A DNA stretch of 11,759 nucleotides from an uncultured Oscillospiraceae bacterium (GTDB lineage Bacteria > Bacillota > Clostridia > Oscillospirales > Acutalibacteraceae): the NCBI GenBank assembly GCA_900541565.1, contig UQKB01000037.1:1-11759 (forward strand). The letters run 5' to 3'. Of the stretch, positions 5,897 to 11,759 are shown in pieces (position 1 is the stretch's first letter; the number at the start of each line of letters is the position of its first letter). The position numbers and the translations under genes were made by a program. Below the pieces are notes generated by a model. It was not told the origin of the DNA. It saw only the letters and a list, made by a program, of their open reading frames with translations, and ran no database searches.

Positions 5897-7804
5897 ATGA
5901 AAAAAATCAATCCAAGAAAGGTCGTTCTTGCGCTTGCAGATATGTTTATCATCTGTGTAAGCTCCCTTTTAACCAACTATCTGCTTGACCTTTTTAAAAT
6001 AAAAGCGCTGTGGCCGTCGCAGCTGGGCGTTTTTACAGTACTGCTGGTGTTTTTATGCTTTGCCTTTCTGTTGATGAGCGGCGCTTACGCTAAGCTGTGG
6101 CGTTATTTTAATATAAAAGATTACCTTTCCTGCGTGGTGGGCATGCTCTGCGGCAGCCTTGTGGTGCTTCTGATCACCTACCTGCTGTATCCAGAAGCGC
6201 AGGTCAGTCAGTTTCTTCACTTTTTAATTCTACAGTTTGGCATCGGCACCTGCGGCATCGTTCTGTTTCGCGTCATGTTCCGCAAAACCTTTTTGGTTTT
6301 GGTTGACGAGGGCAAAAACGAAATTAAAAAGCGCACGCTGATCGTGGGTGCGGGGCAGGCCTGCAAAATTATTTTAAAAGAGATTCAAAACGCGGGTAAC
6401 GACCCCAAAAATCCCTGCAACGACTATTTTCCCGTGTGCATTGTGGACGACGACCCCAAAAAATACAAGACAGAAATACGCGGCGTGCGCGTGCTGGGAA
6501 CCAGCGAAGACATCATCCGCCTGTGTAAGGAACAGGAAATCGACGTAATTATTTTTGCCATTCCCTCCTGTACAGAGGCCGAGCGCCGCTATATCCTGGA
6601 TCTTTGCTCCGAAACCTCCTGCAAAATTAAAATTGTTCCGTACCTAAGCCAGCTGCTCTTTGACGGGGACAAGCTCAACATCATGCCGCAGATTGCAGAC
6701 ATCAAGGTGGAAGACCTGCTCGGGCGGGAGCCGATCACCTTTGACAAAAAAGACATTAAGAACTTTATCAACGGCAAGGTATGCATGATCACCGGCGGCG
6801 GCGGCTCCATCGGCTCCGAGCTTACACGCCAGATTGCCAAATACCACCCCAAACAGATCATTATTATAGACATCTACGAAAACAATGCGTATGATATACA
6901 GCAAGAGCTTCTAATGGAGCACGACGAGGACAGCTTTCATCTTGTCACGCTGATCGCCTCTGTACGCGACCACGAAAAAATGAAGCGTATCTTCGAAAAA
7001 TACAAGCCGCAGCTGGTGTTCCACGCCGCGGCGCACAAGCATGTGCCGCTGATGGAAACCTCCCCCGAGGAGGCCGTTAAAAACAACGTGCTGGGTACGT
7101 TTAACGTAGCTTCTCTTTCAGAATTTTACGGCGCGGAAAAATTTGTGATGATCTCCACCGACAAGGCGGTCAACCCCACCAACGTCATGGGCGCAACCAA
7201 GCGCTGTTGCGAAATGATCGTGCAGTATATGGCGCAGTTTGGCAACAGCAAGACCGAATTTGTCACCACGCGCTTTGGCAACGTGCTTGGCTCCAACGGC
7301 TCTGTCATCCCGCTTTTTAAAAGGCAGATCGAAAGCGGCAAGCCCATCACCGTCACACACCCGGACATCATCCGCTATTTTATGACCATACCGGAAGCCG
7401 TGTCGCTTGTTTTGCAGGCGGCGGCCATGGCGCACGGCGGCGAAATTTTTGTGCTGGACATGGGCGCGCCCGTTAAAATTACAACGCTTGCCGAAAACCT
7501 CATCCGTATGTACGGCAAGGTTCCGTATAAGGACGTACAAATCAAATTCACAGGGCTGCGCCCCGGCGAAAAGCTGTTTGAAGAGCTTTTGATGGACGAA
7601 GAGGGCCTCAAGGCCACTGCAAACAAAAAAATCTTTATCGGCAACCAAATCCCCATCGACTCCGAGCAATTTACGGAAAACCTGACAAAACTAAAAAAAT
7701 ACGCTTTAAACAACAACGCCGAAAAAACGCTGGAAATGCTAAGCATCATCGTCCCCACGTTTCATCATAAAACAAACGGGGCAAACGAAGATATTTTGGA
7801 ATAA
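5897..7804 (+). CDS. Membrane-anchored nucleotide-sugar 4,6-dehydratase (FlaA1/CapD/PglF type)
   Basis: 635 aa. The ATG at 5897 (MKKINPRK) is preferred to a TTG at 5825 because hydrophobic helix 1 begins right after it, although its ribosome site (AGGG or GGTGA) is weak. Four membrane helices lie near 9-31, 40-64, 76-98 and 104-126. A first Rossmann fold (LIVGAGQA, 148-155) follows, then an extended short-chain dehydrogenase domain with the NAD(P) loop TGGGGSIG (299-306), HAAAHKHVPLME, and STDKAVNPTNVMGATK (420-435). The usual catalytic YxxxK is MxxxK (Met431, Lys435), characteristic of the FlaA1/PglF dehydratases. The likely reaction is UDP-GlcNAc (or UDP-GalNAc) to a 4-keto-6-deoxy sugar, the first step towards bacillosamine-like or other deoxy-amino sugars for surface glycans. 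It is followed by glmS, which supplies the amino-sugar precursor. Confidence 0.9.
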   Translation: MKKINPRKVVLALADMFIICVSSLLTNYLLDLFKIKALWPSQLGVFTVLLVFLCFAFLLMSGAYAKLWRYFNIKDYLSCVVGMLCGSLVVLLITYLLYPEAQVSQFLHFLILQFGIGTCGIVLFRVMFRKTFLVLVDEGKNEIKKRTLIVGAGQACKIILKEIQNAGNDPKNPCNDYFPVCIVDDDPKKYKTEIRGVRVLGTSEDIIRLCKEQEIDVIIFAIPSCTEAERRYILDLCSETSCKIKIVPYLSQLLFDGDKLNIMPQIADIKVEDLLGREPITFDKKDIKNFINGKVCMITGGGGSIGSELTRQIAKYHPKQIIIIDIYENNAYDIQQELLMEHDEDSFHLVTLIASVRDHEKMKRIFEKYKPQLVFHAAAHKHVPLMETSPEEAVKNNVLGTFNVASLSEFYGAEKFVMISTDKAVNPTNVMGATKRCCEMIVQYMAQFGNSKTEFVTTRFGNVLGSNGSVIPLFKRQIESGKPITVTHPDIIRYFMTIPEAVSLVLQAAAMAHGGEIFVLDMGAPVKITTLAENLIRMYGKVPYKDVQIKFTGLRPGEKLFEELLMDEEGLKATANKKIFIGNQIPIDSEQFTENLTKLKKYALNNNAEKTLEMLSIIVPTFHHKTNGANEDILE

Positions 7805-7865
7805 GCCAAACGCCGCATGCATACAATCAAGCGGTGCAAAATTTTAAAACGGAGGTAGACAAGGT

Positions 7866-9689
7866 ATGTGTGGTATTGTAGGCTATGTGGGCTACAGGGA
7901 CTGCAGCGACGTACTGGTCAGCGCTTTATCCAAGCTGGAATACAGAGGGTACGACTCCGCCGGGATCGCCGTGTTCGAAAACGGTGAAATCAAGGTGGCA
8001 AAATCCAAGGGCAGGCTGAAAGACCTGGAGGAAAAAATGCAAACGCTGGGCAAGCCGCAGGGCCACGCCGGCATTGGGCACACGCGCTGGGCCACGCACG
8101 GCGAACCGTCCGACCGCAACTCGCATCCCCACAGCGGCGAAAAGGTCTCCATCGTGCATAACGGCATTATTGAAAATTACAAGGATCTCAAGGAGTTTCT
8201 GCTGCAAAAGGGGCAGGAATTTTTAAGCGACACAGACACCGAGGTCGTGGCGCGCCTGCTCGGCTATTATTACGACGGCGACCCCCTGCGCACGATCATC
8301 CGCGCGGTGCATGAGCTGGAAGGCTCGTTTGCGCTGGGCATGGTGTTTCAGGATTTTCCAGACGTTGTGTATGCCGTCCGCCGCGAAAGCCCGCTGATCG
8401 TGGGCGTGGGCAAGGACGAAAGCTTTATCGCCTCCGACGTCCCTGCCATTTTGAAGTATACCAAGGACTATTACCTGCTGGAACATGACGAAATTGCCAT
8501 GCTCACACATCAGGGTGTAAAAATATACGACCTGCACGGGCAGGAGATTGAAAAGGAGCTCAAAACCGCCGACTGGGACATGGACGCCGCCGAAAAATGC
8601 GGCTACGAGCATTTTATGATCAAAGAGATCCACGAGCAGCCCACGGCCATTAAAACAACCGTCACCCCGCGGGTGGAGCAGGGCCTGCCCTGCCTGGAGG
8701 AATGCGGCATTACACTTGAAAAAATCCAGTCCTTCCGCCAGATCTTTGTGGTCGCCTGCGGCACGGCCATGCACGCCGGCATGGTCGGTAAATATGTGAT
8801 CGAAAAGCTCGCGCGCGTGCCCGTCACGGTGGATATCGCGTCCGAATTCCGCTACAGGCAGCCGCTTGTCGGCCCCGGGGACCTGGTGATCATTATCTCT
8901 CAGTCAGGCGAAACAGCCGACAGCCTGGCCGCCATGCGCCTTGCAAAGCAGCTCGGCGCGCAGACGCTTGCAATCGTCAACGCCAAGGGCAGCTCCATCG
9001 CGCGGGAGGCAGACATGCTCATCTACACCCACGCCGGGCCGGAAATCGCCGTGGCCTCCACCAAGGCATATATCGTCCAGCTTTCCGTCATGTACCTGTT
9101 TGCGTTTGAGCTGGCGCTTGCAAAGGGCGCCATCACCCGTGAGGAATGCGCGGATTTAACCGCCCAGCTGCTGCAAACGCCCGCGCTGATCGAAACACTG
9201 CTGCAAAACGACAAGCCGCTGATCCAGTTTGTTTCCAACCAGCTGATCACGGCCGACAGCCTTTTGTACATAGGCAGGGGGCTTGATTACGCGCTGAGCA
9301 TGGAAGGCTCCCTGAAGCTCAAAGAAATTTCCTATATCCATTCCGAAGCCTACGCCGCAGGGGAACTCAAGCACGGCACAATCTCGCTGATTACGCAGGA
9401 TATGCCGGTGATCGCCGTGGCAACCCAAAGCGCGCTTTTGGAAAAGACCGTAAGCAATATCAAAGAGGTCAAGGCAAGGGGCGCCAAGGTCATCCTTGTC
9501 TGCCGCGAGGATTTATCGGTGGACGAAGAGGCCTTTGATTACCGCATCAACATCCCCAAAACAAGCGAGCTTTTAGCCCCCATGACCGCCGCCGTACCGC
9601 TGCAGCTGATTGCGTATTATACCGCCGTGCTGCGCGGCAACGACGTCGACAAGCCCCGCAACCTTGCAAAGTCTGTTACGGTGGAATAA
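7866..9689 (+). CDS. glmS: Glutamine-fructose-6-phosphate aminotransferase (isomerising)
   Basis: Makes glucosamine-6-phosphate from fructose-6-phosphate and glutamine, the first committed step to UDP-GlcNAc for peptidoglycan and surface sugars. 607 aa, the normal length. The N-terminal glutaminase domain has nucleophile Cys2 (MCGIVGYVG), RGYDSAG, HTRWATHGEP, HNGIIENY and SDTDTE. Two SIS isomerase domains follow (about 285-420 with CGTAMHAG, SQSGETADSLAA and ASTKAY; about 455-590 with GRGLDYALSMEGSLKLKEIS and AYAAGELKHG). The C-terminus is the diagnostic PRNLAKSVTVE. GGAGGT lies 9 bases before the ATG. It is 61 bases after the dehydratase gene with no promoter between, so they are probably cotranscribed. 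No glmS ribozyme is visible in that gap. Confidence 0.98.
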   Translation: MCGIVGYVGYRDCSDVLVSALSKLEYRGYDSAGIAVFENGEIKVAKSKGRLKDLEEKMQTLGKPQGHAGIGHTRWATHGEPSDRNSHPHSGEKVSIVHNGIIENYKDLKEFLLQKGQEFLSDTDTEVVARLLGYYYDGDPLRTIIRAVHELEGSFALGMVFQDFPDVVYAVRRESPLIVGVGKDESFIASDVPAILKYTKDYYLLEHDEIAMLTHQGVKIYDLHGQEIEKELKTADWDMDAAEKCGYEHFMIKEIHEQPTAIKTTVTPRVEQGLPCLEECGITLEKIQSFRQIFVVACGTAMHAGMVGKYVIEKLARVPVTVDIASEFRYRQPLVGPGDLVIIISQSGETADSLAAMRLAKQLGAQTLAIVNAKGSSIAREADMLIYTHAGPEIAVASTKAYIVQLSVMYLFAFELALAKGAITREECADLTAQLLQTPALIETLLQNDKPLIQFVSNQLITADSLLYIGRGLDYALSMEGSLKLKEISYIHSEAYAAGELKHGTISLITQDMPVIAVATQSALLEKTVSNIKEVKARGAKVILVCREDLSVDEEAFDYRINIPKTSELLAPMTAAVPLQLIAYYTAVLRGNDVDKPRNLAKSVTVE

Positions 9690-9737
9690 CCAAATAACCC
9701 CATGCGTGCAACGCATTTTGGAACAAAACAGAAAGAC

Positions 9738-9781
9738 AAGGGCCCTCCAGGCAGCGCAAGCCGCCGGGAGGGCCCTTTTTT
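9738..9781 (+). terminator. Strong intrinsic terminator after glmS
   Basis: AAGGGCCCTCC (9738-9748) and GGAGGGCCCTT (9767-9777) form an 11-bp GC-rich stem, and a run of six T residues covers 9776-9781. It ends the dehydratase-glmS transcript 49 bases past the stop codon. The facing gene ends just beyond it; in that direction the tail (TTGTCTTTC) is weaker, but the hairpin may serve both. Confidence 0.92.
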
Positions 9782-9804
9782 GCCATTATGCATGGCTTTT
9801 GCTT

Positions 9805-10149
9805 TTACCGCACAGGCGTATCATTTATTTTGGCTTCCTCCTGTGTGGCCTCCAGCTTAAAAATCACCGGGCGCAGCCCGTCGTTGCAGCTGCATATGGC
9901 CACGCCGGGCTTTCTGATCCAGTCGCCATAATAAAACAGCCCATCCCCCGCGCCGTGCGCCAGTGCAAACACATACTGGTATATGGCCTTCCACGCCTCG
10001 TCGCACAGGCCCTCCGGCTTTGCATAGTCGGCATAAAATACCTGCCCCTCCTGCAGCATGGGGCATGCGCCCAGCCCTTTAGCGCCGTATTCCTGCGCAA
10101 GCTCCTTGTCCAGCGTGGTTTTTAACACGGTAATTTTCACCTTGTTCAT
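9805..10149 (-). CDS. TIGR04076 family protein, function unknown
   Basis: 114 aa, no signal peptide or membrane segment. The ATG at 10149 (MNKVKITVLKTTL) has AAAGGAGG upstream (10 bases from GGAGG); an earlier in-frame start would run through the promoter. The pattern VKITVLKTTL, GLGACPMLQEGQVF, CDEAWKAIYQYVFALAHGA, YGDWIRKPGVAICSCNDGLRPVIFKLE matches the short TIGR04076 proteins of anaerobic Firmicutes. Four cysteines (29, 49, 86, 88, the last two as CSC) could bind metal or take part in redox chemistry, which is inference. It converges with glmS and has its own promoter. The last 14 residues (ATQEEAKINDTPVR) extend past the conserved end and look disordered. Confidence 0.85.
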   Translation of the reverse strand: MNKVKITVLKTTLDKELAQEYGAKGLGACPMLQEGQVFYADYAKPEGLCDEAWKAIYQYVFALAHGAGDGLFYYGDWIRKPGVAICSCNDGLRPVIFKLEATQEEAKINDTPVR

Positions 10150-10197
10150 AACAGGTGCGCCTCCTTTAAAATTTTTTATGCACAGTGTTCTATAAAA

Positions 10198-10226
10198 ATT
10201 GTAAAGGGTTTTGGGGGGGATGTCAA
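10198..10226 (-). promoter_or_regulatory. Promoter of the TIGR04076 gene with a seven-G/C spacer run
   Basis: On the minus strand, -35 TTGACA (10221-10226), a spacer of exactly 17 bases and -10 TACAAT (10198-10203). The spacer contains seven C residues in a row (G7 on the plus strand, 10213-10219). Gain or loss of one base in this run would move the spacer off the optimum. The leader to the ATG is about 40 bases. Confidence 0.8.
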
Positions 10227-10247
10227 ATGCCTGCGGGTTATTTTTTA

Positions 10248-11501
10248 TTAGATCAGCCATACCGGAACGTACCAGTTTTTGGCGTCAATGGGCAGAAGGT
10301 CTTTTGCCATGCAGACAACGCTTCCCTCGCCAATGTCTATTTTCAGCTCGTTGATTGCGCCAAATTTTTCCGGCTCCTGTACTGCATCCAACACATGAAA
10401 GCTCTTGATCGCCCCTTTTCCGGGGGAGGCCGCCTTTTTTACTTCAATGGGGTAGAGTGTTCCGTTTTGATACAGCAGCAAATCAATTTCTTTTTGGTCT
10501 TTGTCGCGGTAATAGAAAATGGGGGGTTCCTTTCCCGCGTTGAGGTAGCTTTTATAAATTTCAGAAAATACAAAGCTTTCAAAAAAAGCGCCGGACATCG
10601 CCCCTTTTTCAAGCGCTTCTGCGTTGCCCCACTTAAGCAGATAAGCGGCAAGGCCGGTATCCAGAAAATGCAGCAGCGGCATTTTCACCACACGCTTGAG
10701 CACATTGTTATAATACGGCTGCACCAGCGCAACCACGTGGGACGAAACCAAAATAGACAGCCACTTCTTTGCCGTTGGTGCAGAAATCCCGGCCGCACCG
10801 GCCAGCTCTTCATAAACGACAGGCTTTGCGGTGCGTGCCGCAACAACCGTCATAAAGTTATAAAATTCCATTTCGTCGGCCACCTGCGCCAAATCGCGGA
10901 TATCCCGCTGCAAATAGGTGTCAACATAGGAGCGGTAATAGGTTTCCCAATCCACTGCTTCGTCTGCATACAGCGCCGGCATGGAGCCTTTAAAAATTCT
11001 TGCGTAAATTTCGTTTAAATTGCGCGCTTTGACAACGTCCAGCCGTTTAAGCAGCTGCTGCGGGTCTGTTGTAAAGGGCTTGCTTGCATAGCCGTATATT
11101 TCGGCGTCCGACAGCCCAAGAAGATGCACAATCCCCGCCCGCCCGGCAAGGCTTTCGCTCACGTTTTTCATAAGCCGGAACACCTGCGAGCCGGTAATCC
11201 AAAAATCGCCCTTGCGCCCGCTTTCGTCCACGCTCATTTTAATATAAGGCAAAAGCTCCGTTGCATACTGGATTTCATCAATAAACACCGGCGGCGTGTA
11301 CCGCTGCATAAACAGCGCCGGGTCATGCTTTGCAAGGTAGCGCACGTCGGGGTCGTCCAGCGTAACATATTTTCGCCCCGCTTCTGCCAGCTGTTTTAAA
11401 AGCGTTGTCTTCCCCACCTGCCGGGGGCCGGTAACAAACAGCACCGGGAACATGCCGGCCACCTTTGCAATGGTTTCTTCTATTGCGCGTTTTATATACA
11501 T
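10248..11501 (-). CDS. AAA_14/DUF4143 ATP-binding protein
   Basis: 417 aa, cytoplasmic. The ATG at 11501 (MYIKRAIEET) has AAAGGAG 10 bases upstream; a longer start would include the ribosome site. The N-terminal AAA_14 ATPase domain has Walker A GPRQVGKT (25-32), Walker B PVFIDEIQ with Asp75 and Glu76, sensor ITGSQ (102-106) and a probable arginine finger in SLAGR (Arg121). A middle segment with DTYLQRDIRDLAQV and a helix-turn-helix-like GISAPTAKKWLSIL leads into the C-terminal DUF4143 region. That region holds FYYRDKDQKEIDLLLY...LYPIEVKKA, which has the E-x-D...E-V-K spacing of a PD-(D/E)xK nuclease-like fold. Such proteins are abundant and often variable in gut bacteria and archaea; no function is established for this one. 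It has its own promoter upstream and no obvious partner gene. Confidence 0.9.
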   Translation of the reverse strand: MYIKRAIEETIAKVAGMFPVLFVTGPRQVGKTTLLKQLAEAGRKYVTLDDPDVRYLAKHDPALFMQRYTPPVFIDEIQYATELLPYIKMSVDESGRKGDFWITGSQVFRLMKNVSESLAGRAGIVHLLGLSDAEIYGYASKPFTTDPQQLLKRLDVVKARNLNEIYARIFKGSMPALYADEAVDWETYYRSYVDTYLQRDIRDLAQVADEMEFYNFMTVVAARTAKPVVYEELAGAAGISAPTAKKWLSILVSSHVVALVQPYYNNVLKRVVKMPLLHFLDTGLAAYLLKWGNAEALEKGAMSGAFFESFVFSEIYKSYLNAGKEPPIFYYRDKDQKEIDLLLYQNGTLYPIEVKKAASPGKGAIKSFHVLDAVQEPEKFGAINELKIDIGEGSVVCMAKDLLPIDAKNWYVPVWLI

Positions 11502-11570
11502 AAATGCCTTTCTCCTTTCCCTTACAGGGCGGCTGTTGAACAAAAATCGTCTAAACCAAACTGTAATTTT

Positions 11571-11600
11571 ATTATAACCGGGGTTTTAAGCAATTGTCAA
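11571..11600 (-). promoter_or_regulatory. Promoter of the AAA_14/DUF4143 gene
   Basis: On the minus strand, -35 TTGACA (11595-11600), an 18-base spacer and -10 TATAAT (11571-11576). The start would be near 11564, a leader of about 63 bases to the ATG at 11501. Confidence 0.82.
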
Positions 11601-11608
11601 CTATTTTT

Positions 11609-11643
11609 CCGGCTATTCTAAATTTTCAGTTTAGAATAGCCGG
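11609..11643. repeat. 14-bp perfect inverted repeat upstream of the ATPase promoter
   Basis: CCGGCTATTCTAAA (11609-11622) and TTTAGAATAGCCGG (11630-11643) are exact complements with loop TTTTCAG. Neither side has a T tract on the correct end: leftward it is followed by AAAAATAG, rightward by GATTCTT. It is therefore not a typical intrinsic terminator. It ends 8 bases before the -35 of the ATPase promoter and could be an operator, a rho-independent end for a gene beyond the right edge, or part of a mobile or repeat element. Confidence 0.7.
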
Positions 11644-11669
11644 GATTCTTGTAGTGTTCTATACACCGC

Positions 11670-11759
11670 TTACAACTTACCCGCCGGCTTTCTGCGTTTA
11701 TATATCTTTCTTCTAATAAGCCTTTGTTCATTTCTTATGGAAGAAACGAACCAAAGACC
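11670..11759 (-). CDS. Possible 3' end of a gene cut by the right edge
   Basis: One minus-strand frame is open from the window edge to a TAA at 11670-11672 and gives 29 codons ending IRRKIYKRRKPAGKL, a basic tail plausible for a C-terminus. A second frame is open from an ATG at 11731 to a TAG at 11618 (37 codons, starting MNKGLLEERYINAESRR). It has no clear ribosome site, and its stop lies in the inverted repeat. Both cannot be real, and perhaps neither is. I recognise no family. Confidence 0.25.
   Translation of the reverse strand, partial: GLWFVSSIRNEQRLIRRKIYKRRKPAGKL

Noticed and set aside
7805..7865. glmS ribozyme or other riboswitch before glmS
   Set aside because: The gap is 61 bases and contains no recognisable ribozyme core, only a weak GCCGC/GCGGT pairing and the ribosome site.
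10185..11018. 277-codon plus-strand frame opposite the DUF4143 ATPase
   Set aside because: It mirrors the real ATPase gene, which has intact Walker motifs, a ribosome site and a promoter on the minus strand.

Overview
The window looks like chromosomal DNA of a Gram-positive anaerobe of the Clostridia, probably Lachnospiraceae or a near relative. The grounds are the greA-lysS gene order, the strong GGAGG ribosome sites, several near-consensus sigma-A promoters (TTGACA-17-TATAAT type), and the presence of a COG2509 flavoprotein and a TIGR04076 protein, both common in gut Firmicutes. The species cannot be named from this sequence. Bases 1-26 are not biological: they are the end of the Nextera/Tn5 sequencing adapter, so the left edge is an untrimmed contig end.

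Layout. 27-456 is AT-rich and holds back-to-back promoter candidates, a doubtful small basic peptide ORF and a clear minus-strand terminator. 457-879 (-) encodes a small four-helix membrane protein of unknown function. 908-1072 is a structured intergenic element that stays open in the lysS frame for 54 codons after the lysS stop. 1073-3190 (-) is the greA-lysS unit (transcript-cleavage factor and lysyl-tRNA synthetase) with a strong promoter at 3282-3310. 3537-5670 (+) is a tightly coupled pair, a HAD-family phosphatase and a COG2509 FAD-dependent dehydrogenase. 5763-9781 (+) is an operon with a consensus promoter, a membrane-anchored FlaA1/CapD-type nucleotide-sugar dehydratase, glmS and a strong intrinsic terminator. 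9805-10149 (-) is a TIGR04076 protein with its own promoter, whose spacer carries a run of seven G/C pairs. 10248-11501 (-) is an AAA_14/DUF4143 ATPase. The right edge carries a 14-bp perfect inverted repeat and perhaps the 3' end of another minus-strand gene.

Functionally this is mostly core metabolism. GlmS makes glucosamine-6-phosphate, the committed precursor of UDP-GlcNAc, and its operon partner very probably uses UDP-GlcNAc (or UDP-GalNAc) to start a deoxy-amino-sugar for surface polysaccharide or glycan. GreA and LysS serve transcription and translation. I see no CRISPR array, tRNA, rRNA, intact transposase, or convincing new defence system. The most unusual items are the post-lysS element, the homopolymer in the TIGR04076 promoter, the antisense-oriented hairpins around greA and lysS, and the low-GC left segment.
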